NCBI GenBank assembly: GCA_002329385.1
Contig: DCTR01000038.1
Span: forward strand, 179 to 19,522
DNA: 19,344 nt
Direction: 5' to 3'
Origin: Candidatus Shapirobacteria bacterium UBA1435
GTDB lineage: Bacteria; Patescibacteriota; Microgenomatia; UBA12405
In this document: positions 1 to 5,678 of the stretch, one piece after another
How the letters are laid out: every line of letters begins with the position of its first letter
How positions within the stretch are numbered: position 1 is the first letter of the stretch
Notes under the pieces: generated by a model
What the model was told of the DNA's origin: nothing
The model's input: only the letters and a program-made list of their open reading frames with translations
Database searches by the model: none
Translations under genes and position numbers: made by a program

Positions 1-2
1 CC

Positions 3-77
3 CGCTCCCTCAACTTGTACTCTCCTGGTAGAGGAGCAGATCTGGAATATCCGGGTTTTGATAGGATCAAATCATGA
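3..77 (+). CDS. 3' end of a protein gene cut by the window edge
   Basis: The frame starting at base 3 is open from the window edge to TGA at 75-77 and encodes a plausible C-terminus (RSLNLYSPGRGADLEYPGF, then DRIKS). Its stop overlaps the ATG of the next gene as ATGA, an arrangement typical of translationally coupled operon genes. Frame 1 is also open until 84, but its peptide looks less natural and would overlap the next gene more. I do not recognise the family from 24 residues. Confidence 0.5.
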   Translation, partial: RSLNLYSPGRGADLEYPGFDRIKS

Positions 78-235
78 ATATTAATAAAGATTGGCATCTA
101 TCTAACAAAATGCCCAAAAACCCAACACTGGAACAAAAAGTTAGGTGGCATGTTGAACACGCCAGGAATTGTGCTTGCCGTCCCCTTGATGGAAAGATTC
201 TCGAGGAGGTTCAAAAGAGGGGTATAAAAATTTAA
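74..235 (+). CDS. Small conserved-looking 53-aa protein (WHxxH, CxCR)
   Basis: This 53-codon frame begins with ATG overlapping the TGA of the preceding gene (ATGA), so it is probably translated by coupling. The peptide starts MNINKDWHLSNKMPKNPTL and continues with a basic, helical stretch containing RWHVEHARNCACRP. The His/Cys pattern (WHVEH, then CAC about 6 residues on) could bind a metal, but that is only a guess. It strongly resembles small hypothetical proteins I associate with CPR genomes; I cannot give a function. Its TAA stop (233-235) overlaps the TAA of the convergent minus-strand ORF (232-234). Confidence 0.65.
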   Translation: MNINKDWHLSNKMPKNPTLEQKVRWHVEHARNCACRPLDGKILEEVQKRGIKI

Positions 236-390
236 GCATGTTGATGGTCGGGGAAGGGCAAGGGGTTTGTTCTAAGCCAGGTGTTCACATAATCAACCGG
301 CCCGGGCAGATATGGAATTGGCGGGGCCTTTTCGCAGTTTAAGTAGTCAGCCAATGCCCAGCCGGTAACAAAAGTGTTTTCCCTCTCCAA
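232..390 (-). CDS. Possible small ORF (52 aa, TTG start) directly after the C39-like peptidase
   Basis: On the minus strand the TAA of the peptidase gene (394-396) is followed in the same frame by GGG, TTG and then 51 more open codons. The peptide includes ENTFVTGWALADYLNCEK and a Pro-rich segment (PPIPYLPGP), which looks like real coding sequence. The only usable start is TTG at 388-390, with AAGGG just before it, too close for a normal SD. It may be a separate small gene, a C-terminal extension reached by readthrough, or the tail of a gene that lost its 5' part. I do not recognise the family. Confidence 0.45.
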   Translation of the reverse strand: MERENTFVTGWALADYLNCEKAPPIPYLPGPVDYVNTWLRTNPLPFPDHQHA

Positions 391-393
391 CCC

Positions 394-1110
394 TTAAATT
401 GTTTTTTCTACAATTATTATGGACTTTTCAACCTTTTCAAAAGACTCCCGATATCCGGTCGGGTAGTCTGTAATCGCCTCTATTAATTTAAGGTAATCAT
501 ATCTGTAACCTTTCCCTCTTGATGTTCCCGGGTCGTGAGTGATAAATTCCTGCTTTTTCTCGTCGTAGCCGATAATCACTAATTTGTGGTTTGCCGGTTT
601 GGGTATTTGATAATAAGGATTAGTCAACAAATCTCCGTTAACCCCCGCCATCAAAATTTTCCCCTCCGATAATATCTTCTTTATATTTTCAACACTGACT
701 TTTTTATCCAAAAACAAATTTTCGTATTTAAAATACTCCCTAAAAAGCTTAATTGTATCTTCGTTCGAAATATCATGAAAATGGCCCAGAAGTTTTAATG
801 AATAGTCCGACATCTTTTCGATTTCCTTGGCTGCTGCCGCCGGTTCAATTTCCCGTCCTTTAATCCACCAATAAGCCATCAAAATCGATGCTTCTTCGCA
901 CCCGTTTCCCAGTTTTACATCTTGCCATTTCCCGGTCGGAGCTTGAGGCGTAAAGGGTACCGCCCATTCTACTTTTTCTGGTAAATCATAATTTTTCGGA
1001 GTTCCTGTCGGAACTAATTCGTCCTTGATGCCTTGGGTATTTCCGTCCGATTTTATATAAACCACTAATCCGACAGCTAATAGGGCGATTGCTATCCAGA
1101 AAAATCTCAT
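394..1110 (-). CDS. Membrane-anchored C39-like (papain-fold) cysteine peptidase
   Basis: The 238-aa product has an N-terminal membrane helix (residues 3-19) and then an extracytoplasmic domain of the Peptidase_C39_2 type. The lead-in VPFTPQAPTGKW at 51-62 and the GCEEASILMAYWW block at 70-82 are family hallmarks, with Cys71 as the nucleophile. His175 (ANHKLVIIGYD) fits the catalytic His, and HDPGT at 192-196 supplies Asp193 as the third residue. The triad therefore looks intact, and the likely role is peptidoglycan-associated or protein cleavage at the cell surface; the substrate is unknown. The start is supported by TATAAT six bases upstream. The gene lies 7 bases after a doubtful 50-aa ORF and just before a 52-aa ORF in the same frame. 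Confidence 0.88.
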   Translation of the reverse strand: MRFFWIAIALLAVGLVVYIKSDGNTQGIKDELVPTGTPKNYDLPEKVEWAVPFTPQAPTGKWQDVKLGNGCEEASILMAYWWIKGREIEPAAAAKEIEKMSDYSLKLLGHFHDISNEDTIKLFREYFKYENLFLDKKVSVENIKKILSEGKILMAGVNGDLLTNPYYQIPKPANHKLVIIGYDEKKQEFITHDPGTSRGKGYRYDYLKLIEAITDYPTGYRESFEKVEKSIIIVEKTI

Positions 1111-1116
1111 TTCCTT

Positions 1117-1122
1117 ATTATA
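1117..1122 (-). promoter_or_regulatory. -10 hexamer TATAAT of the C39-like peptidase gene
   Basis: The minus strand reads TATAAT, then six bases (AAGGAA), then ATG at 1110. Transcription starting about 7 bases after the hexamer would begin at or very near the ATG, giving a leaderless mRNA. AAGGA is present but almost abuts the ATG, so it is unlikely to act as a normal SD. Confidence 0.5.
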
Positions 1123-1270
1123 CGTTTACCAAAACATAGTAGTTAGACTCCCAGGTTGTCAGCTCCAAGCTTAAGAAGTCTGATAAAGACCACACCCACC
1201 CGCTACGCCTATCACTCATCCGCCTGCTGGCGGATGGAATGTCCGGTTTTTTCGGTACAGCTGGAGTCAT
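1118..1270 (-). CDS. Doubtful 50-aa ORF between two protease-like genes
   Basis: ATG at 1270 lies six bases after the TGA of the HEGLH gene, and its TAA lies seven bases before the C39-like start, so it would complete a tight operon. The peptide begins MTPAVPKKPDIPSASRRMS and ends TTWESNYYVLVNV. Against it: the frame crosses a 20-base perfect palindrome (1217-1236) of the kind usually found between genes, and its end coincides with the TATAAT of the next gene. It may be non-coding. Confidence 0.28.
   Translation of the reverse strand: MTPAVPKKPDIPSASRRMSDRRSGWVWSLSDFLSLELTTWESNYYVLVNV
1217..1236. repeat. REP-like GC palindrome with 8-bp perfect stem
   Basis: CATCCGCC, a TGCT loop and GGCGGATG form a perfect 8-bp stem. 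Such CCGCC/GGCGG palindromes are, in my experience, scattered between CPR genes. It lies downstream of the HEGLH gene (minus strand) and could act as an RNA 3'-end stabiliser or a terminator without a U-tract. Confidence 0.6.
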
Positions 1271-1276
1271 CCTTGG

Positions 1277-2203
1277 TCAATCCGCCTCGCCTGTCTTTCT
1301 GGCCACTACCTCCAAGGCTTTTCCAGTTTCCTCAAGTACGACATAACAACTAAATTTTAATCTCTCCTCCTCGTCCAAGCCTCCGGCAAACTCTTCGTAA
1401 AATCTTCCTCCAAAATAGGCATCCATAAACCTCTCTCGAGAATTACCACCGGTTATCCCTTTCAGTTGGTTCCATAAATTTATTATAAAATCAGGCTCCA
1501 GCGTTCTCCTATTGTCTCCGTTCAAAAACCAAGTTTTTCGGGCCCTCATTTCGTCTGGCAAAGCTCCAGTCCTTCTTATCATCACATCTTCAAACACCAT
1601 TGTCGCCATATAATCAACCAGATCTTCGTCTTGTTGTCTCCCGAATTCATACAATACTGAATTTCTTGTGCCCATCGTCAAAGTCGCCCCCCTAACAACT
1701 ACGCGGGCGGCTTCTCTATCTTTAAGTAATTGATTTACTTTTCTGAACTGATCTTTAACTCCGGGAGGGACTTCCGAATCTTCAGTTAATTCAACCGTCT
1801 CCTCATAAAGCGCATCCCAACAGGTAAACGCAATATCTCTCGAAACTGGTCCCCCCGTAAATTTATTTACCCCTAAATGTAACCCTTCATGGGCCAAGGC
1901 GAAAACTGATCTTAGAAACATATTACCAAATGGTTCGGGAAGTTTTGCGATTGATCTTTCTTTTTCTCTTATTTTTTCTTTAACATAATAAATCGAGTCT
2001 TTATAAGCAAAAGCCCAAGAAATATATTGTCCTGTTGCTCCTGCAATCTCGACGGCTTGGGCTTCGGTAATAAACTTGACCTTGGAACCATCTATTGGCG
2101 GAATTCTCTGTCCGGTAATTGCCGTTAAGGACTCATTCACATGAACTATCTGAGGCCTCACCATCTCTTCTAGGCCTGCAAGGCTCAGACCTTCTTTCAT
2201 CAT
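1277..2203 (-). CDS. HExxH metalloprotease-like protein, family not recognised
   Basis: The 308-aa product has no signal peptide or membrane helix. Its key feature is FALAHEGLHLGVN, in which HEGLH (105-109) matches the HExxH zinc motif of metallopeptidases. YEETVE follows, with Glu134/Glu135 about 25 residues downstream, at a spacing that fits the third zinc ligand of gluzincins. The rest is mostly helical and rich in charged residues, without a domain I can name. A zinc-dependent peptidase acting in the cytoplasm is a reasonable inference, but the motif alone is short. There is no SD; TAAAAT lies seven bases before ATG 2203, which supports this start. ATG at 2200 is an equally possible first codon. 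Confidence 0.75.
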   Translation of the reverse strand: MMKEGLSLAGLEEMVRPQIVHVNESLTAITGQRIPPIDGSKVKFITEAQAVEIAGATGQYISWAFAYKDSIYYVKEKIREKERSIAKLPEPFGNMFLRSVFALAHEGLHLGVNKFTGGPVSRDIAFTCWDALYEETVELTEDSEVPPGVKDQFRKVNQLLKDREAARVVVRGATLTMGTRNSVLYEFGRQQDEDLVDYMATMVFEDVMIRRTGALPDEMRARKTWFLNGDNRRTLEPDFIINLWNQLKGITGGNSRERFMDAYFGGRFYEEFAGGLDEEERLKFSCYVVLEETGKALEVVARKTGEAD

Positions 2204-2210
2204 TAAGCCA

Positions 2211-2216
2211 ATTTTA
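2211..2216 (-). promoter_or_regulatory. -10 hexamer TAAAAT of the HEGLH gene
   Basis: On the minus strand TAAAAT is followed by seven bases and then the ATG at 2203. No clear -35 box is visible. The spacing implies a leaderless or nearly leaderless transcript. It faces away from the promoter of the winged-helix gene in the same 166-base divergent intergenic region. Confidence 0.45.
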
Positions 2217-2357
2217 TCTATTATTATTATCCCGGTCTACTACCTTGAAATGTTTATGGTGCAAAAGTTATCAACTCTAAAATCGTTCCGCTTTTTTGAG
2301 TACCGGCCAACTTTCCCTTGCACTTTTAGCAGCCCCAAATCTCATATCTGTCTTTGG

Positions 2358-2363
2358 TAATAT
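2358..2363 (+). promoter_or_regulatory. -10 hexamer TAATAT of the winged-helix gene
   Basis: TAATAT is followed by TGTTTT and ATG at 2370, a six-base gap. No SD is present, so the transcript is probably leaderless. Confidence 0.45.
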
Positions 2364-2369
2364 TGTTTT

Positions 2370-2672
2370 ATGAGGCAGGCAACAATTACAGACAAAATCA
2401 CCGCATTGCAAAAGAAGATCACCCATCTCGAAACGTCAATTATTAAGATCGAAAAATATATCACCTACATGCAGCTAGGTGAGTTCGGTCATGATCCCGC
2501 ATACTTTGACACCCTTAACCTGATCCAAGGAAGGAAACACGTAAGTTTTAACTGGCTGCAGCGGAAGCTTGATGTTGGTTATGCCAGAACCCAGCGCATA
2601 CTCGACAGACTCGAAAAAGAAGGTAAAATCGCACCAAAAATAAATGGCCGTAAAAAAAGAAAAGTCATCTAA
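2370..2672 (+). CDS. Stand-alone FtsK-gamma-like winged-helix protein with coiled coil
   Basis: The first 35 residues form a heptad-like helix (TDKITALQKKITHLETSIIK) that could dimerise as a coiled coil. Residues about 42-95 then resemble the gamma domain of FtsK/SpoIIIE: VSFNWLQRKLDVGYARTQR followed by ILDRLEKEGKI matches the family pattern S..LQR.L.IGY.RA....D.LE..G.V. In FtsK this winged helix binds KOPS/SRS DNA, but here no motor or membrane domain is attached, so a DNA-binding regulator is more likely. The C-terminus is basic (GRKKRKVI). The last 29 bases overlap the start of the next ORF in another frame and include a run of seven A's. DNA binding is well supported by the domain; the target is unknown. 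Confidence 0.75.
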   Translation: MRQATITDKITALQKKITHLETSIIKIEKYITYMQLGEFGHDPAYFDTLNLIQGRKHVSFNWLQRKLDVGYARTQRILDRLEKEGKIAPKINGRKKRKVI

Positions 2673-2871
2673 GAATCTTTCTGGCATTTTCAACCGTTGG
2701 CTGGTCAGCGGTTCTGTCGCGTATTGTTTGGGTCTTATCGCTTTTCCTCTCTTGCGGCCGAATGACCTAGTCGATAGTCCGCAATATCATTCCTTCATTT
2801 GGTCGTGGCTGCAACTCTATTACGCGATATTCTTATTAATCGAGGTCAAAAATAGCAAATTATTTAAATAA
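2644..2871 (+). CDS. Small membrane ORF (75 aa) overlapping the winged-helix gene
   Basis: The predicted product has a basic head (MAVKKEKSSKNLSGIF) and two hydrophobic segments (about residues 22-37 and 50-66). It would be a small two-helix membrane protein with positive charges at the cytoplasmic start. It begins inside the preceding gene, 29 bases before its stop, in the +1 frame, and has no SD of its own, so its start is uncertain. Translation could come from reinitiation or from slippage on the A7 run at about 2651-2657. I do not recognise the family. Confidence 0.5.
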   Translation: MAVKKEKSSKNLSGIFNRWLVSGSVAYCLGLIAFPLLRPNDLVDSPQYHSFIWSWLQLYYAIFLLIEVKNSKLFK

Positions 2872-2925
2872 TCTTCTCTTCTTTCTGGCGTCAGTCTTGC
2901 CTTGTTCGTGGTTTTGGAATTGGAC

Positions 2926-2931
2926 TAAAAT
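2926..2931 (+). promoter_or_regulatory. -10 hexamer TAAAAT of the signal-peptidase-like gene
   Basis: TAAAAT is followed by AAAAGT and then GTG at 2938, a six-base gap. This supports GTG 2938 as the true start and a leaderless transcript. Confidence 0.45.
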
Positions 2932-2937
2932 AAAAGT

Positions 2938-3762
2938 GTGCGAATCGTCAAAAAGCTAATCGCGTATTTCTTGGCCGTACTGCTTGTCTTGGTTTTCTCT
3001 TTCCCCCTGTGGGTCAAATTCCTTCCCGTCAGGTATCTTCCGTTTCTAACTGGTAGATTGGCGGTGGTTGACAATCTGGTTTGTCGCTTCTCGATCAAAG
3101 TTGACGGGAAGTCAATGGATCCCCTGATTACCCCCGGCAGCCAGGTAGCGATCAATCGTTGCTTTAAAGACATTGATCTGACAGAGGGCGCGGTAGTCTT
3201 ATATAACGAAAGTTCGAGCCCGCATTTTGGCGTCATCCGCCATCGCCTCCCGCTTGACCCAATTGTCTACAAAATCTCCGACGAAAAAGCCCCCCAGTTG
3301 CTTCACGACATAGTTGGAAGTGATATTATCGGCATCGTTAAGGGTGTCGACGTTGGCAAATCCAAATACCAGTCCGGGCAAAAAGCAGAATCCTTTATTC
3401 TTAACGCCAATGATTTTTTAACCGACCTCTATTTGGCCAAAATTCCCCGTGGCGTCGGCATAGAAATGGCGACCGTCCAAAAAACAGTCACCTTCTCCCG
3501 CCGCACCGACAAATTTTGTTCTGTGATCATTCCCAAAATTAAATTGACGTCGGTTGACGTCGAAATCATCGACGCCAAAACCAACAAAACAGCCTTTCAA
3601 CAAGGCGGTATTGTCTTTGACACCACTCCGTCTCCAAATATCAACTGCCACGAATTTGGCGCCGGTGCAGGGATGCTAAATTTAGACCCGGGTGTTTATC
3701 GCTATCACTTTTTGATAAACCATCAAGCCCTGGCCAACATCGAATTTGAAGTTAAATATTAG
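2938..3762 (+). CDS. Signal peptidase I-like protein, Ser/His type, with C-terminal beta domain
   Basis: An N-terminal membrane helix (6-26) is followed by a signal-peptidase/S24-like core. VDGKSMDPLITPGSQV (55-70) holds the SMxP box with Ser59 as nucleophile. In bacterial type I enzymes the general base is Lys; here the matching position reads VIRHRL with His102, as in the ER/archaeal/SipW type. LTEGAVVLY (81-89) and HDIVGSDIIGIVKG (123-136) fit the later beta strands of the core. Residues about 170-274 form an extra, beta-rich domain not found in standard enzymes. It would be a membrane-bound enzyme cleaving exported proteins, fitting the many secreted proteins around it. The start is GTG, chosen from the -10 spacing. 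Activity is not proven; loss-of-function relatives exist in this fold. Confidence 0.72.
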   Translation: MRIVKKLIAYFLAVLLVLVFSFPLWVKFLPVRYLPFLTGRLAVVDNLVCRFSIKVDGKSMDPLITPGSQVAINRCFKDIDLTEGAVVLYNESSSPHFGVIRHRLPLDPIVYKISDEKAPQLLHDIVGSDIIGIVKGVDVGKSKYQSGQKAESFILNANDFLTDLYLAKIPRGVGIEMATVQKTVTFSRRTDKFCSVIIPKIKLTSVDVEIIDAKTNKTAFQQGGIVFDTTPSPNINCHEFGAGAGMLNLDPGVYRYHFLINHQALANIEFEVKY

Positions 3763-3763
3763 A

Positions 3764-3769
3764 TATAAA
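3764..3769 (+). promoter_or_regulatory. -10-like TATAAA before the 140-aa membrane gene
   Basis: TATAAAT begins two bases after the stop of the previous gene and lies about seven bases before ATG 3777. It may give the membrane gene its own leaderless transcript, in addition to any readthrough from upstream. Confidence 0.4.
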
Positions 3770-3776
3770 TTAACCA

Positions 3777-4199
3777 ATGAACATTTTTTATCTAAAGGCA
3801 ATTAAGTTTTGGTTTGTCCTTCTGTTGGTGGCGTTTGTCAACGCTATTATCCGGGAGGCTACCTACAAACCTTTATTAACCCCTTATATTGGCAACTGGG
3901 CACATCAAATTAGCTCTCTGACAGGTATTCTTGGTTTTTATTTTGTCATCTATCTTTTTCTCAAAACGGTCAAAGAAAAATATTCACCAAAAGATCTGGT
4001 TAAAGTCGGGATTATGTGGGTAATAATGACCATCTTTTTTGAGAGTTTTATGAATATTTATGTCCGAAAATTGAGTTTCGAGCAGGTTGTTGAAACCTAC
4101 TACTTTTGGCAAGGGGAGACCTGGATTTTTGTTTTGTTGTCATTAGTCGTCTCCCCCTTGCTGGCAGACAAATATATAACCCACAAACGACGTTCCTGA
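3777..4199 (+). CDS. Four-helix integral membrane protein
   Basis: The 140-aa product has four hydrophobic segments at about residues 11-27, 44-66, 75-92 and 110-130. An Arg-Glu pair follows the first helix (NAIIREATYKPLL), and HQISSLTG leads into the second. This layout (RE after helix 1, HQxSxLTG before helix 2) reminds me of an uncharacterised family of small bacterial membrane proteins, but I cannot name it. The gene follows the signal-peptidase-like gene by 14 bases on the same strand and may be co-transcribed. No catalytic motif is evident beyond the buried charges. Confidence 0.75.
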   Translation: MNIFYLKAIKFWFVLLLVAFVNAIIREATYKPLLTPYIGNWAHQISSLTGILGFYFVIYLFLKTVKEKYSPKDLVKVGIMWVIMTIFFESFMNIYVRKLSFEQVVETYYFWQGETWIFVLLSLVVSPLLADKYITHKRRS

Positions 4200-4262
4200 T
4201 TTTCTGCAAGGCTGGGAGTAGAGTTGATTGGCGAAAATCAGTAAATCGTGAGAGACTTATGT

Positions 4263-4898
4263 ATGAAATCAGCCGAACCATTTACCAAAATTACCCCGCT
4301 ATCAAAATCCATCACCTTGATTCTTTTTGTTTCTTTGCCGTTTGCCGGTTTTTATTTAGGATTTAAATATTATCGGTTGACCGATGTTGATGGTGCTGAA
4401 AAGATGGCAAATTGCCCGACAAGATATATAGTTCACCCGTCAGTTGTCCCTACCCCGATTGTCACCCAGGGTGTCTCTTCATTTTCCCGGAACCTGATTG
4501 ATTTTAATGGGATTAGCTTAACTTTTCCCTCAAACTGGGAAGTCACAGAAAAAGAAACGATAAACAACCGCAAGGATTATTTTATAATTAAAACCGACTA
4601 CCAACCATATACGGTTTTTGTTGGTCTTAACGTTGAGATTAACCCCCCATACAAAAGTTCTTTCATCTACGAACCAGCCCGATTCATGGTTGGAGATATA
4701 AAGATTGTCGACAATGGTTGCGGGGGAGCCGTCCGTTGCGACGTCGTCGTTGTTGATGGGGACGTCTACCTCCTTGACTGGATTATTGAAAAAAGCACTC
4801 AACCAGTCCCGGCAAACCTCGATGGAATTTGGCAGCCAGACAACAACATCACCGGAGAAAAACTCGACAGCATCCTAAAGACTATTAAAAAGATATAG
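4263..4898 (+). CDS. Membrane-anchored extracytoplasmic protein, TPLSK-anchor family
   Basis: The product (211 aa from ATG 4263) begins MKSAEPFTKITPLSKSITLI and continues with a single membrane helix containing LFVSLPF and GFYLG. The same anchor, at exactly the same residue positions, heads the 214-aa protein at 15207, which is why I prefer ATG 4263 over the GTG at 4248. After the anchor comes an extracytoplasmic domain of about 150 residues starting FNGISLTFPSNWEV, a pattern seen in PsbP-like/lipocalin-sized beta domains that recur on CPR surface proteins. Cys pairs (GCGGAVRCD) could form a disulfide. The function is unknown. Unlike most neighbours, no good -10 hexamer lies just before the start, so the start remains less sure. 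Confidence 0.75.
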   Translation: MKSAEPFTKITPLSKSITLILFVSLPFAGFYLGFKYYRLTDVDGAEKMANCPTRYIVHPSVVPTPIVTQGVSSFSRNLIDFNGISLTFPSNWEVTEKETINNRKDYFIIKTDYQPYTVFVGLNVEINPPYKSSFIYEPARFMVGDIKIVDNGCGGAVRCDVVVVDGDVYLLDWIIEKSTQPVPANLDGIWQPDNNITGEKLDSILKTIKKI

Positions 4899-5003
4899 CC
4901 CTGGTGCCATCTTGCCGCGAGATTATAATCCAAAAATCGCTCCCTAGGTTTTCTGCTATAAAATATTTCCGGCTTCTAGGCCGGCTGGGTCAGTCGAAGA
5001 TTA

Positions 5004-5009
5004 TATAAT
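5004..5009 (+). promoter_or_regulatory. -10 hexamer TATAAT of the methyltransferase-like gene
   Basis: TATAAT is followed by eight bases and ATG 5018. A short GC hairpin (CCGGC-TTCTAG-GCCGG, 4969-4984) lies just upstream in the 119-base intergenic region and may mark the end of the previous transcript, though no U-tract follows it. Confidence 0.5.
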
Positions 5010-5017
5010 CATCTTGG

Positions 5018-5614
5018 ATGTTTAAAGAGTTAATCCGCCTCATGTATTGGATTAAATTTTTTTCCACCACTGGTTACCTAAACCATGCCTATACAATTAC
5101 CGAAATCGGGGCAGGGAATTCTAACCGCATTCAAAAAATTTTGAAGTTGCTCTCCTTTCGGGGGTCTTATACCTCTGTCGATTGTTCTGATGTTAGGCCA
5201 TCATCACTTACCAACGTTCGTTTTTCAACCAATATTGTCAAGAAGGATTATTTTCAGTACCGTGGTCAAAGCGATTTGTTGATCTTCGACCATTCGTTTG
5301 ATGATCTATTAGCCGCCATGCTTTCCGACGGTGACCAAAATTACTCCGAATTAATGAACAATATTCGGCTTTTTGATTACCAGGATCCCCAATTTGTCAA
5401 TAAAATTAACAAAATTTTCACCACCGCCAAAACACTAATCACTCCTAATGCCAGAATTATCATCAGCAATTATTTAACCAAATATGATCGACTTCGGAAA
5501 ACAACAAATATTACCCGCCAGCTATTACCCCAATTATCCCAAATCGCCGATTCTCACAATCTTCAGACAGATTATTTTTCTAATCGGTTTTTGGTCCTTA
5601 AAAAAGTCAGATAG
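5018..5614 (+). CDS. Class I SAM-dependent methyltransferase-like protein
   Basis: The 198-aa cytosolic protein contains ITEIGAGNSNRIQKIL (27-42), a good match to motif I (ExGxG) of Rossmann-type methyltransferases. YTSVDCSD follows at the end of strand 2, with Asp55 at the usual SAM-ribose position. SDLLIFDHSFDDLL (85-98) fits motif II/III at strand 4, and NARIIISNYL (143-152) fits strand 5. The family is about the right length for a minimal methyltransferase, without a substrate domain that I recognise, so the substrate is unknown. It has its own promoter and ends 64 bases from the convergent 743-aa gene. Confidence 0.65.
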   Translation: MFKELIRLMYWIKFFSTTGYLNHAYTITEIGAGNSNRIQKILKLLSFRGSYTSVDCSDVRPSSLTNVRFSTNIVKKDYFQYRGQSDLLIFDHSFDDLLAAMLSDGDQNYSELMNNIRLFDYQDPQFVNKINKIFTTAKTLITPNARIIISNYLTKYDRLRKTTNITRQLLPQLSQIADSHNLQTDYFSNRFLVLKKVR

Positions 5615-5678
5615 TTTCAGGATAACTTCGCTGTTCTGGCAGGCATAAAACAAGAAAAACTTGGCAAAATCGGGGTGA

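Noticed and set aside
22..66. tRNA-like words (CTGGTAGAGGAGCAGA) near the window start
   Set aside because: The D-loop-like word is there, but no T-arm GGTTCGA or acceptor stem can be paired, and the stretch is better explained as a coding end coupled to the next gene.
2250..2360. 36-aa plus-strand frame in the divergent intergenic region
   Set aside because: It overlaps the -10 hexamer of the winged-helix gene, and its composition is not protein-like.
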